Shown: positions 41,867 through 50,442, counted from the first letter of the stretch. The stretch: DNA of 64,000 nucleotides from Candidatus Paceibacterota bacterium (GCA_035452965.1 DAOTCE010000002.1:185898-249897); one strand, 5' to 3'. Numbers and translations: made by a program. Notes: generated by a model from the sequence alone, not told the origin.

Positions 41867-42577
41867 ATGGCAGCGGTTTCAACAGACACGGGCTTTATTG
41901 TTTGGGGTATTGACCAGACCGCATACGGACCCGTCGAGCTTCCCACCCTCGTCTCCTGGGTCAAGGACGAGCGCGTCACGGCTGACACCTGGATCTATGC
42001 CGCCCAAAACGCCTCCTGGCAGAAGGCCGCGGACGTACCCGAACTTCAGATGTTCTTTCGTTCAAAGCGAGGAGCGCGTCCTGCCGACACGGACGCGGTG
42101 ACCAGCCTTAGGGGAATTGATCCGCGGGCGTTGCGCCGGATCAAGATTCTGGCCGGCATGACTGACGACCAGCTTGAGCGTTTTGCCCAGTTCGTGGAAG
42201 TGGAGAAGGTCCCCCAGTGGTCGGTGATCGTCAAGCAAGGTGACCCCGGAGACGTGATGTACTTCATCCTCGACGGCGAACTGCGTGTGCGCTTGAGCGT
42301 GATGGGCAGCGAGAGCATCCTGGCCACGCTGAGCGCCGGGGAGTTTTTCGGCGATGTATCCTTATTCGACCATGGGCCGCGCTCGGCGGACGTGGTGGCC
42401 AATTGTGACAGCACGGTGGTGAAGATTTCCGCCGCTGCATTCGATGAACTGGCCAAAGCCGCACCGGACATCGCCACGCCGTTTCTGCGCGCAGTGGGCC
42501 GGACCCTCTCGGCGCGCATCCGCACCGACAACAAGCGTTACGGCGACTCGGTCAAGTTTGCCCGCACCGCCGGCTGA
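41867..42577 (+). CDS. GYF_2 domain plus cyclic-nucleotide-binding domain protein
   Basis: A 236-residue protein. The N-terminal part (FIVWGIDQTAYGPVELPTLVSWVKDERVTADTWIYAAQNASWQKAADVPEL) matches the GYF_2 pattern of bacterial inner-membrane or signalling proteins. Then comes a cNMP-binding domain (VIVKQGDPGDVMYFILDGELRVRL, LATLSAGEFFGDVSLFDHGPRSADVVA), with the FGDVSLFD phosphate-binding cassette. There is no helix-turn-helix, so a DNA-binding CRP-type regulator is unlikely; it is more likely a sensor module acting on a partner. The start at 41867 was chosen over TTG 41828 because the domain begins there. It follows the second porin by 180 bases. Confidence 0.78.
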   Translation: MAAVSTDTGFIVWGIDQTAYGPVELPTLVSWVKDERVTADTWIYAAQNASWQKAADVPELQMFFRSKRGARPADTDAVTSLRGIDPRALRRIKILAGMTDDQLERFAQFVEVEKVPQWSVIVKQGDPGDVMYFILDGELRVRLSVMGSESILATLSAGEFFGDVSLFDHGPRSADVVANCDSTVVKISAAAFDELAKAAPDIATPFLRAVGRTLSARIRTDNKRYGDSVKFARTAG

Positions 42578-42617
42578 CGCCTTACCCGAGAGAGGCGGTC
42601 GCGCTCCGTTTGGCGTT

Positions 42618-42920
42618 TCAATCCCCCAGCAGTTTCTTCAGTGTGTCGCGGGCTTTGGCTTCGCGCGAGGTGTCCTCCACGGGCGGGGTAAATTCGCGCC
42701 GGACGAACTCGAAGTACTCGCAGTAGTTGGCCAGGTGCTTCTCGGCCACCGGCTCAGCGCGGCGGTCGCGGCATTGCTCGGCAACCCGCGGGTCGTAGCT
42801 GACGCAGTTCAGGCACACCTTCAGGTCCGAGTTGCAGCGGGGGCAGGATTCCGAGCGGCCCGGAGCACCCGGCAGCTTGTACTCGGTGCCGCACTTCCAA
42901 CAATGTCGGGTCTTAGCCAT
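42618..42920 (-). CDS. Small zinc-ribbon protein
   Basis: A 100-residue protein with Cys pairs: HCWKCGTEYKLPG, SCPRCNSDLKVCLNC, then EQCRDRRAEP and NYCEYF. The spacing suggests one or two zinc sites. The function is not known; such proteins occur in Verrucomicrobia. It is convergent with the GYF_2/cNMP gene. Start MAKTRHC at 42920; MRRMAKTR at 42929 is an alternative. Confidence 0.6.
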   Translation of the reverse strand: MAKTRHCWKCGTEYKLPGAPGRSESCPRCNSDLKVCLNCVSYDPRVAEQCRDRRAEPVAEKHLANYCEYFEFVRREFTPPVEDTSREAKARDTLKKLLGD

Positions 42921-43061
42921 GCGGCGCATTCTAAACCGGCCAGCCGGCTTTTCCAGAGGAGAATAGAACTGCCCCGTAAGGCCTTCAGTCTTGGGTGGAG
43001 CCGGAACTGAACGAATCGTATTGTCATTCGCAACGAGTTCATTCCATGCTTGGGCCATTGC

Positions 43062-43268
43062 ATGAGGAACGAGAACGGTGACCCGCCGGATGTCGGGAAG
43101 AGGCCGCGCTACACCTGGCCGTGGATTGTGCTGGGGGCGGTCGTCCTGGCGATTGCGTTGGCGGTAGCGTGGATGAGCAAAGAGGTCGAGCGGACACGCC
43201 GCATCCGCGACGCAAGCGCCCCCGCGCCGCAAACCAATCACGCCGTCCCGGATATGCCCCGGCGCTGA
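43062..43268 (+). CDS. Small single-pass membrane protein
   Basis: A 68-residue frame with a polar basic N-terminus (MRNENGDPPDVGKRPRYTW), one hydrophobic helix (PWIVLGAVVLAIALAVAWM) and a charged C-terminus (SKEVERTRRIRDAS). It is compatible with a small membrane protein. There is no good ribosome binding site. It is divergent from the zinc-ribbon gene and convergent with the sulfatase gene. I know no homologue. Confidence 0.45.
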   Translation: MRNENGDPPDVGKRPRYTWPWIVLGAVVLAIALAVAWMSKEVERTRRIRDASAPAPQTNHAVPDMPRR

Positions 43269-43293
43269 GCGGGGCGCTTCTCCCGGCGTTCTT

Positions 43294-44766
43294 CTATTTG
43301 GCTGATTGCCGTGTGGCTGGTTTGATCGGCCAGTGCTCCGACTCGGTCCGCGCGGTCTTCAGGTAGTTCTCGATCCTGGCCACAACCGAAGGATTCCTCT
43401 CCGCCACGTTTTCCTTCTCGCCGGGGTCAGTCTGGAGATTGAAGAGCTCGAGCGGCGCGCCAGCCGCAAGACGGACGGCCTTCCACTCCCCCATGCGCAC
43501 CGCCTGTTGGAAGCCGCGCTCGTGAAATTCCCAGTAGAGGAACTCATGCCCATTGGTTTGCGGCTTCCCCAGGAGCGTCGGCAGAAAGGACAAGCCGTCG
43601 AGCGGTTCGTCCTTCGGCAGTTTCGCCTGGGCAACTTCGGCGACGGTGGGCAGAAAGTCCCAGAAAGCCCACGGTTGATCATTGACGGTGCCGGCTTTGA
43701 TTTTCATTGGCCAGCGCACGATCATCGGCACGCGAATGCCACCTTCGTACAGATCGCGCTTGATGCCGCGCAGGGGGCCGGCGCTCTGGAAGAACTGCGG
43801 CGTCACCCCGCCCTCTTTGTGAGGGCCGTTGTCGCTGGAGAAGAACACGATGGTGTTGTCCTCGATCTTCAACTGCTTGAGCTTGTCCATGAGCTTGCCG
43901 ATATCGGCGTCCATGCGTGTGATCATGGCGGCTTTGTTCTTCTCCGGTTGCGGCCAGGATTGGTCGGAGTAAGGGGCATCACTGGGGACCTGCATGCCAT
44001 TGCCGGTGCTCCGGCCTTCCTCATTGTTGGCGTGGGGAATGGTATAGGCCAGGTAAAGGAAGAAAGGGCGGTATTTATTGAACTGGTCCGGCTTGTTGAT
44101 CTGGACAAAGTTGAGCGCAACGGTGGTGAACAGATCACTCATGTAGCGACCTTTCCGGCCCCCCTGGTTCTCGGGAAAGTCCCTCCGTCCATCGAAGCCC
44201 GGCTTGGCCTCGCCCGGCGGATCGTAGCGCCAGAGAAAATCCGTGTAGTAATCGTGGGCGTGAACCTGGTCCAGATAGCCGATGAATTCATCAAACCCCT
44301 TCTTCTGGGGAACGCCAGTGGTGTGCTCGTTGCCCAGTCCCCATTTGCCCGCCAGGCAGGTGCGGTAGCCGGCCTGGTGGAGGACCTCGGCCACAGTCAG
44401 GTCTTGCGGGCGCAATGCCACCTTGGCATTGCCGCGGATCAGCGCGTGGCCCGTGTGCCGGCCGGTCATGAGCACGCAGCGCGAGGGCGCGCAAACCGTG
44501 CTGCCAGCGTAGAATTGGCTGAACCGCATGCCGTCAGCGGCCAGCTTGTCCAGGTTGGGCGTCTTGATCTTCGTCTGGCCGTAGCAACCCAGGTCGCCGT
44601 AGCCGAGGTCGTCGGCAAGGATGAAGATGATGTTGGGCCTGCGCGCCAGAGCAGCCGACGGGCGGTTCGTGGAGGCGCTCAACGCCGGGAGCGCGAGGCT
44701 GCCCGCCAGGCCCAGAACCAATCCGCGGCCTGCTCGACGCCAGATTCCCAGGAGCTTGCGTGTCAT
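43294..44766 (-). CDS. Secreted arylsulfatase-type sulfatase
   Basis: A 490-residue sulfatase with a signal peptide (GRGLVLGLAGSLALPALSA). The metal-binding PNIIFILADDLGYGDLGCYG is at residues 44-62, and the formylglycine motif Cys92-A-P-S-Arg96 is complete, so maturation by a sulfatase-modifying enzyme is expected. SSDNGPHKEGG is the second active-site signature. Sulfatases of this kind cleave sulfate from polysaccharides, and Verrucomicrobia carry many. It lies 42 bases downstream of the FG-GAP gene on the same strand, suggesting co-transcription. The polysaccharide target is unknown. Confidence 0.93.
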   Translation of the reverse strand: MTRKLLGIWRRAGRGLVLGLAGSLALPALSASTNRPSAALARRPNIIFILADDLGYGDLGCYGQTKIKTPNLDKLAADGMRFSQFYAGSTVCAPSRCVLMTGRHTGHALIRGNAKVALRPQDLTVAEVLHQAGYRTCLAGKWGLGNEHTTGVPQKKGFDEFIGYLDQVHAHDYYTDFLWRYDPPGEAKPGFDGRRDFPENQGGRKGRYMSDLFTTVALNFVQINKPDQFNKYRPFFLYLAYTIPHANNEEGRSTGNGMQVPSDAPYSDQSWPQPEKNKAAMITRMDADIGKLMDKLKQLKIEDNTIVFFSSDNGPHKEGGVTPQFFQSAGPLRGIKRDLYEGGIRVPMIVRWPMKIKAGTVNDQPWAFWDFLPTVAEVAQAKLPKDEPLDGLSFLPTLLGKPQTNGHEFLYWEFHERGFQQAVRMGEWKAVRLAAGAPLELFNLQTDPGEKENVAERNPSVVARIENYLKTARTESEHWPIKPATRQSAK

Positions 44767-44808
44767 GGCAGGAAATCTGAGCCAGGCACCGCGCGTCGTC
44801 CAATCCAA

Positions 44809-46122
44809 TTACTTGCTTCCCGAGAGTGGTTTCGGCTGGGCCTTCTCCCATTCGGCGCGAGTGACCTCCTTTACCTCATGTTTGAACACGAAGACGCCTT
44901 TCTTGTTGCCGACGACGATATCGGGATACTTGGGATTGCTGACGCAGCCGACGGTGACTTGCGTGCCGACGCCGGAGTCATCGTCAATGGGAATGGGGAT
45001 GAACTCGGCGTGGTCGTTGGCGGGACGCACGAGCTTAAACCAGTAGAGCACCGCGGCGGCATTGGAATCGGGGTCGGGACCGTCCTTGCCGTGCGCCCAA
45101 AAGCGTTTGCCGGTGACGAAGTCCATCAGGCCATCCTTGTCCATATCCACCAGGGCGAAGGCGTGCGGTTGTGAGAACTGCACGCCGTAGCGGTTCTTCA
45201 ATGCGTCCTTGTTCAGAATGACGTGCTCCAGGAAAGTGATCTTGCCGTCCCGCCGCGCCTGTTCGTACCAGGAGATGCCGTAGCCGTGGGCGTTGATGCA
45301 GGTAATCACATCGTTGAGGCCATCTCCGTTGACGTCATAAACGAGCATCTGCGCGGCGGCAGGGGCAAAAGGAAAGGGATGCTTCGTCCAAACCGGATCG
45401 TTGGCCACCGAGGCGGGTTGCTCCCACCAGCCATCCTTCTCGAGGATATCAACGCGGCCGTCGCCGTTGATGTCGCCGCTGCCGATGCCGTGGCTGAAGC
45501 GCTGGTAATCGCCCTTCGGCGAGACGGCGTGGAATTTCCAGGGCGCAGCCGGATTCTTCCAGTCGGCCTCGGCGTAGCCGATGTAGCCGCGGGAGCAGCA
45601 GAGGATCTCCGGCTTGGCGTCGCCGGTGACGTCAGCGAAGCCGGGCGACTCGTTATCGAGCACGTCGAAGACGACATGGCGCTGCCAGCGGCCCGGCCGG
45701 TTCTTCGGGTTCTCATACCAGGGCACCTCTTTGCCGGGAAAGCCATACACCATCACATCGGTCCAGCCATCCCCATTGAAGTCGTAGGTGAACGTGAGGA
45801 AGCAGTCCGAATAGGCATTGTTGACCCCCAGGGCGCCTTCGAAGCCAGGGATGGTCTGTTCCACGCCGTCGGCCTTCTTGCGCTTGAAGCTGGCGTTGGC
45901 GGCGTAGATTTCATGGCGCTTCTTGAAATCCGGCCCCTCATACCAATAGGCGCCGGAGACAACGTCCATCTTGCCGTCGTGGTTGAAATCGCCGATGTCG
46001 GCGCCCTCGGCCCAGAACTGATCGGTGGCCCGGACTTTCTTGAAGCTATGGAGCAACTCGGTGGTTCCGGCTAGCGCTGAAGCGACCGAGAGAAGAACTG
46101 CGGCCAGGAGAATTCGAATCAT
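44809..46122 (-). CDS. Secreted FG-GAP/VCBS repeat protein
   Basis: A 437-residue protein with a signal peptide (MIRILLAAVLLSVASALAG) and several FG-GAP-type calcium-binding repeats: GDFNHDGKMDVVSG, YDFNGDGWTDVMVYG, GDINGDGRVDILEKDGWWEQ, YDVNGDGLNDVITC, VDMDKDGLMDFVTG. The DxNxDGxxD loops bind calcium in integrin-like propellers. It is upstream of, and likely in an operon with, the sulfatase. A role in carbohydrate binding or anchoring is inferred. The start at 46122 is where the signal begins. Confidence 0.85.
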   Translation of the reverse strand: MIRILLAAVLLSVASALAGTTELLHSFKKVRATDQFWAEGADIGDFNHDGKMDVVSGAYWYEGPDFKKRHEIYAANASFKRKKADGVEQTIPGFEGALGVNNAYSDCFLTFTYDFNGDGWTDVMVYGFPGKEVPWYENPKNRPGRWQRHVVFDVLDNESPGFADVTGDAKPEILCCSRGYIGYAEADWKNPAAPWKFHAVSPKGDYQRFSHGIGSGDINGDGRVDILEKDGWWEQPASVANDPVWTKHPFPFAPAAAQMLVYDVNGDGLNDVITCINAHGYGISWYEQARRDGKITFLEHVILNKDALKNRYGVQFSQPHAFALVDMDKDGLMDFVTGKRFWAHGKDGPDPDSNAAAVLYWFKLVRPANDHAEFIPIPIDDDSGVGTQVTVGCVSNPKYPDIVVGNKKGVFVFKHEVKEVTRAEWEKAQPKPLSGSK

Positions 46123-46198
46123 GACGCTATCCTTGGCAGTTCGGGCGTGGCGGGTCAAGCCGGAGTGGCGCGGAAAGGCCGGTTTTTGAACAGGTACG

Positions 46199-46230
46199 AA
46201 GCGGGCAGGATGCCCGCGGTCCGCCCTCGC
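46199..46230 (-). repeat. 32-bp dispersed hairpin repeat, copy 2
   Basis: Reverse-orientation copy of the element at 455-486 with one difference (GCGGACC for GCGGGCC). It contains the hairpin GCGGGC-aggat-GCCCGC. It lies in the 137 bases between the FG-GAP and radical SAM genes. Confidence 0.75.
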
Positions 46231-46259
46231 AAGGGTGCGATGTGCCGGCAGAGGGCCGT

Positions 46260-48212
46260 TCAGCCTTCGTAGAGCTGGAACACGCTGGCGAGCATGACCA
46301 CTTCGGGATGGGCGACCGTCAGCTTGGGAAGGATGAGGCGAATGCGCGACCGATAGGCGCCCAGCTTCTCTCGCAGCGGCCCCAGGTCACCTATGTTGTT
46401 CCAGTGGAGCTTGTTGAGGTCCAGCACCAGCCGGGCTTTGCTGCGGGCCAGGGACTCGCGAATTCGCTGCCCAAGCCGCTCAGATTCCGAAGTGGATAGC
46501 CGGCCTTCCAGTCGCATCATCACCTGCTGATTGGCATGCTGCCGCTCGACCTGAATGGAAAGGTCGGGAAACGCGGCTTTGCGACAGAGTTCCTCCCATA
46601 GATCGGCGCCGGCCCAGCGCCTGGCCGGCATTCGATAGGAAGTGCGTATTAGCTTGGGATGCTGGAAAAGGCCCAGCTTCAGCGTCAAGCCCGTCCACAA
46701 CGCCGCGCCGACACCCAGCACCGATTTGAGCCGCTCGGCGAGCGTTGGGCTGCCCAGCTCGGCCTGGACGCCGCGCTCCAGCTGGCCAATCCAACGACGG
46801 ATTGCCGCGTTGGGGCCGAGCAGCCTGCCCGCGAGGAACACCGGATACGACGCCCGCAGTTCCTTGGCGTAAAACCGGGCCTTCTGCCGCAAGAAGCGGT
46901 TCGGCGAATCCTTGAGCTTTCGGTAGCCGAGCAACCACGCCTCCACGGTGCGGAAGATGCTCGGGCCGAGCCGCTGGAAATCCTCTCTGAAGCACCAGCG
47001 TTGGAGTTCCTCGATTTGCTCGGCCGACAATATCGGGTGTTTGATCGTCGTGGCGAATCCGTCAGCCCGCCGGTAAAGGAGTTCGGTGTTATGGGCATAC
47101 ACATCCTGCCACAGGTTTTCCTTTATCACCCGCTGGTGAAAAGGTGTTCCCGGAACCGGGCCATAGATCAGGAATTGGGCCAGGGCCGGTTTGAGTTTCA
47201 TCAGCCCAGCCAGCTCCTGCGCCACCACTTCCGGGGTCTGGTAGTCAAAGCCGACGATCATCGAGGTCAGAACGGTAATGCCGTGCTCGCGGAACTCCGT
47301 CAGGATCTCCTCGACCGGCCGGCCCTGCTGCTTGGCGTAGCCGGAGCGTGTCCCCTCGTAGCCGATCCAGAAGCCGTCGATTCCCATCTCCAGAATCTCC
47401 TCAACGGTATATTGGCTGATCGCTTTGATGCTGGAGAAGGCGAAGATTGAGAGGGTCTTGCCGGCCTTCATCACGCAGTCGCGGAACTCCATCGCCCGCT
47501 TCTTGTTGAGCAGGAAATCCTCATCAATGATGAGGAGGACCAGATTTGGGTCCATGTCCAGGTAACGCTCGACCACGCCATAGATGTCCTTGCCTTCGGG
47601 CAGCAGCCGGATGTGTTGGCGCTTGAAGAAGTGCGAAGTGCAGCAGAAATCGCAGCCGTTCGGGCAGCCCAGCCCGGCGAAGATCTGCCCCGTGGCGGAG
47701 ACTTTTTGCCCGAATACCTTGAGCCAGCTCACCAGCAGCGGCTGCGTGTAAGGCATCGGCAGCTCCGGTTCGCCCAACAAGTCGCGGAAAAATGCCACCC
47801 CTTCCCCCCGGCAGAAGTAGTCCCCGTAGGGCTTGAGCTCTTCGTCCTTGAGCACCGTCCCGTAGCCGCCCAGGACGATCTTGCTGTTGGGGGCGTATTG
47901 GCGGATCAGCGCAACGGTCTCTTTCATCTTATGCATGACCGCCAGCAGGAAGGAGACGCCTACATAGTCGTAACCTTTCTTGAGTTCCTGAATCAGCTCG
48001 TGCTTCGATGGGTACTGCAGCACCACCGTCGGGGAGTCGAGATTCGCCGCGATGTACTCCAGGGAGTAATGAACGTTCACCGTGCGCGGGCTGAAGAGGC
48101 CCTGAGCGCGAGTCACTTGGCTGTACAGAAGCTCATAACCAACGGAGGGTGCGTCCCCTTGCCGCGGCCCTATCGGGCGGCAGACGCTGGTCAACAGGAC
48201 TTTTTTGCTCAT
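46260..48212 (-). CDS. B12-binding-type radical SAM protein with C-terminal STAS-like domain
   Basis: A 650-residue protein. Residues 1-150 resemble a cobalamin-binding Rossmann domain (VLLTSVCRPIG, YDYVGVSFLLAVMHKMKETVALIR, KIVLGGYGTVLKDEELKPYGDYFCRGEGV). The radical SAM cluster motif is Cys183-PNG-Cys187-DF-Cys190. The middle continues with DEDFLLNKKRAMEF, GIDGFWIGYEGTRSGY and MIVGFDYQTPEVVAQEL. The last 75 residues (RLEGRLSTSESERLGQRIRESLARSKARLVLDLNKLHWNNIGD) look like a STAS or anti-sigma-antagonist fold, an unusual addition. Substrate unknown; relatives modify lipids or methylate unactivated carbons. The start at 48212 is the family-like one. Confidence 0.85.
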   Translation of the reverse strand: MSKKVLLTSVCRPIGPRQGDAPSVGYELLYSQVTRAQGLFSPRTVNVHYSLEYIAANLDSPTVVLQYPSKHELIQELKKGYDYVGVSFLLAVMHKMKETVALIRQYAPNSKIVLGGYGTVLKDEELKPYGDYFCRGEGVAFFRDLLGEPELPMPYTQPLLVSWLKVFGQKVSATGQIFAGLGCPNGCDFCCTSHFFKRQHIRLLPEGKDIYGVVERYLDMDPNLVLLIIDEDFLLNKKRAMEFRDCVMKAGKTLSIFAFSSIKAISQYTVEEILEMGIDGFWIGYEGTRSGYAKQQGRPVEEILTEFREHGITVLTSMIVGFDYQTPEVVAQELAGLMKLKPALAQFLIYGPVPGTPFHQRVIKENLWQDVYAHNTELLYRRADGFATTIKHPILSAEQIEELQRWCFREDFQRLGPSIFRTVEAWLLGYRKLKDSPNRFLRQKARFYAKELRASYPVFLAGRLLGPNAAIRRWIGQLERGVQAELGSPTLAERLKSVLGVGAALWTGLTLKLGLFQHPKLIRTSYRMPARRWAGADLWEELCRKAAFPDLSIQVERQHANQQVMMRLEGRLSTSESERLGQRIRESLARSKARLVLDLNKLHWNNIGDLGPLREKLGAYRSRIRLILPKLTVAHPEVVMLASVFQLYEG

Positions 48213-48360
48213 AGATTGCGTAACGCGGAATCTGTCGGGCACAGTGATATCGCTTTTCCGCGGCTCGAATTAGGCGAGATCGGACGAATGCGGCCTGGCA
48301 GCGGGCATTAGACGCGGAAAGCTGCGGGAGGTCAAACCCTCATTTCAGGAAATCCTTCAC

Positions 48361-48434
48361 TCTGGCAGGGCGCTTTCGCCGGAAGCGCCACCGTTCGGCC
48401 GCCCCGGCGAACAGGCCCCCCAAGACTGAGGCAC
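48361..48434 (+). repeat. Dispersed two-hairpin repeat, copy 2
   Basis: Matches the element at 8069-8143 over about 70 bases (TCTGGCAGGGCGCTTTCGCC and GAAGCGCCACCGTT shared). The first hairpin GGCGCTT/AAGCGCC is kept and the second is degenerate. About 50 bases later the palindrome family follows, so this copy links both modules. Confidence 0.75.
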
Positions 48435-48485
48435 CCCACGCCCGAGCCAATTACGGCGATTTGACGGGGACAATCCGGCGGGACT

Positions 48486-48531
48486 CCGGTGTGTATCCCA
48501 TGGGGAGCGCTCCCCATGGGATACACACCGG
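48486..48531. repeat. 46-bp perfect palindrome, copy 2
   Basis: CCGGTGTGTATCCCATGGGG with three more bases (AGC) forms the left 23 bases; the right 23 are its exact reverse complement. There is no loop, so the DNA could form a cruciform. The same arms occur at 9248-9291 around a 6-base loop. Confidence 0.85.
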
Positions 48532-48611
48532 GGCATCACCGTGCCGTCACCGTAAACCCAAGCAAGAAGTGCCGGGGTCAGGGGGCTGGAAAGGGCAGGC
48601 AGGCAGCAATC

Positions 48612-48632
48612 ACTGTCCAAAATATGGACAGT
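48612..48632. promoter_or_regulatory. Inverted repeat upstream of trpB
   Basis: ACTGTCCA-aaata-TGGACAGT, an 8-bp perfect inverted repeat 163 bases before the trpB ATG. The symmetry and AT-rich centre fit an operator or protein-binding site; a regulator cannot be named. Confidence 0.4.
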
Positions 48633-48794
48633 GCGCCGGTTTGAAGGCGGATACGCCATCCGGGCTGTGCGGGTGAAAGCCACCGTTGGCACCTTCCTGG
48701 TATCCGTGATAAACCTCTTCCTCCCGCGCAATCAGGGAACGGCGGTTCGACGCCGCGCTCGACGAATGCCTTCGCTAAACCTATTCTTTCGAGC

Positions 48795-49997
48795 ATGACT
48801 GCTACTGCCAGCGATGCGGTGCCCGATGCCCGTGGCCACTTCGGCCCCTATGGCGGCCGGTTTGTGCCGGAAACGCTGATGCAGCCGCTGCGGGACCTGG
48901 AGCTGGAATATGTTCGCGCGCAGCGCGACCCAGGGTTCCAACTCGAGTTTGACTACTACCTTCGGGAGTTCTGCGGCCGGCCCACCCCGCTCTACTTCGC
49001 TGAACGCCTTACGCGCGAGCTGGGCGGCGCGCAGGTTTTTCTTAAGCGGGAAGACCTGCTTCATACGGGCGCCCACAAGATCAACAACTGCATCGGCCAG
49101 ATTCTTCTCGCCCGGCGCATGGGCAAGACGCGCATTATCGCCGAGACGGGCGCGGGGCAGCATGGCGTCGCCACCGCCACCGTCGCCGCGATGTTCGGGT
49201 TGAAATGCGTCGTCTATATGGGCGCGGTTGACTGCGAACGACAATCCCTCAACGTCCTGCGCATGAAGATGCTCGGCGCGGAGGTGGTCCCGGTCAAGGC
49301 CGGCCAGCAGACGTTGAAGGAAGCGATCAACGAGGCCATGCGGGATTGGGTCACCAACGTCCGCACGACTCATTACATCCTGGGCACGGTCTATGGCGCG
49401 CATCCCTATCCGCTCATGGTGCGCAATTTCCAGCGTGTTATCGGCGATGAAGCTCGTCGCCAGATTCTGGAGCAGAAGCAGCGCTTGCCCGACTTGCTCG
49501 TCGCCTGTGTGGGCGGCGGCTCCAATGCGATGGGGCTGTTCTACCCCTTCCTTAACGACGAATCGGTGAAGATGATCGGCGTGGAGGCGGGCGGCGAGGG
49601 CATTGCCGCCGGCAAGCATGCCGCTCGGTTTCAGGGCGGCTCGCTTGGAGTCCTGCAAGGCACACGCTCATATCTTCTGCAGGACGAGTTCGGCCAGGTC
49701 CAACTCACCCACAGCGTCTCCGCCGGCCTGGATTACGCCGCCGTCGGCCCCGAGCACGCTTACCTGCGCGAGCTCAAGCGCGTGGAGTACACCTATGCTA
49801 CCGACGACCAGGCCCTCCGCGCATTTACGGAACTCGCCCGCCTGGAAGGCATCATCCCCGCGCTGGAAAGCGCACACGCCGTTGCCGAGGTCATCCGCCG
49901 CGCGCCGAGCCTGCCCAAAGATCAGGTCATTATCATGAACCTGTCCGGTCGCGGGGATAAGGACGTGGCGCAAGCCGCCAGGTTAATCAAGCTCTGA
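48795..49997 (+). CDS. trpB: Tryptophan synthase beta chain
   Basis: A 400-residue PLP enzyme joining indole and serine to give tryptophan. Opening: GHFGPYGGRFVPETLM. PLP lysine: Lys95 in LLHTGAHKINNCIGQ. ETGAGQHGVATA and CVGGGSNAMGLF are the cofactor and substrate signatures. It is the classical TrpB1 type. No trpA or other trp gene is in the window, so it is apart from its usual partner here. Confidence 0.95.
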   Translation: MTATASDAVPDARGHFGPYGGRFVPETLMQPLRDLELEYVRAQRDPGFQLEFDYYLREFCGRPTPLYFAERLTRELGGAQVFLKREDLLHTGAHKINNCIGQILLARRMGKTRIIAETGAGQHGVATATVAAMFGLKCVVYMGAVDCERQSLNVLRMKMLGAEVVPVKAGQQTLKEAINEAMRDWVTNVRTTHYILGTVYGAHPYPLMVRNFQRVIGDEARRQILEQKQRLPDLLVACVGGGSNAMGLFYPFLNDESVKMIGVEAGGEGIAAGKHAARFQGGSLGVLQGTRSYLLQDEFGQVQLTHSVSAGLDYAAVGPEHAYLRELKRVEYTYATDDQALRAFTELARLEGIIPALESAHAVAEVIRRAPSLPKDQVIIMNLSGRGDKDVAQAARLIKL

Positions 49998-50017
49998 GGC
50001 GGCGCCGGCCAGAACGG

Positions 50018-50422
50018 CTATTTCCGTTTGGAGCGGTTGGATCGAGGCACGGCGAGCTGGCCGACCGCAGTTGCCTTCACGCCGCCCCCGCCAGTGAAGT
50101 GAACCGTTTGCGTGTCAGACACCGCGCCGCTGGGCTTGTAGGTCACAGTGACAATCTGCGCCTCCTTGTGCCTGAGCGTATAATCTCCGCCGGAGAGAAT
50201 CTGGAACGGGGCGGCGACCGTAGCCGCTCCAACCAGTTTGCCGCTGCCCATGTTCTCCACGACGAAGGCATTGGTCGCAGTGGCGCCGGCTGCCACCGGC
50301 CCGAAATTCAACGTCATCGGCGCAACATAGATCACGGGATTAGTGAACAGGGTCCCAGCGTCAGCCCGCGAGGTGACACTCAGCAACAGAACTCCTGCGG
50401 CAAGATTCAATAACCTCTGCAT
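50018..50422 (-). CDS. Small secreted protein with Hydin/ASH-like domain
   Basis: A 134-residue exported protein (signal MQRLLNLAAGVLLLSVTSRADAG). The body is a beta-sandwich: VIYVAPMTLNFGPVAAGATATNAFVVENMGSGKLVGAATV, then AQIVTVTYKPSGAVSDTQTVHFTGGG. This matches the ASPM-SPD-2-Hydin/choice-of-anchor-D pattern (phrase: LNFGxVxxGxTxxxxxxVxNxGxxxL). It may bind an unknown partner outside the cell. It lies 20 bases downstream of the 79-residue gene on the same strand. Confidence 0.75.
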   Translation of the reverse strand: MQRLLNLAAGVLLLSVTSRADAGTLFTNPVIYVAPMTLNFGPVAAGATATNAFVVENMGSGKLVGAATVAAPFQILSGGDYTLRHKEAQIVTVTYKPSGAVSDTQTVHFTGGGGVKATAVGQLAVPRSNRSKRK

Positions 50423-50442
50423 AAAGGTGGCGTGACGGCCGC

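Larger units (their letters stand above)
48213..48794. other. Intergenic repeat-rich region upstream of trpB
   Basis: This 582-base region lies between divergent genes with no supported gene. It contains a copy of the two-hairpin repeat (48361-48434), a 46-bp palindrome (48486-48531) and a short inverted repeat (48612-48632). Confidence 0.6.

Noticed and set aside
48357..48731. Minus-strand frame over the repeats upstream of trpB
   Set aside because: It translates the dispersed repeat and palindrome, and similar nonsense frames appear at 8066-8281.
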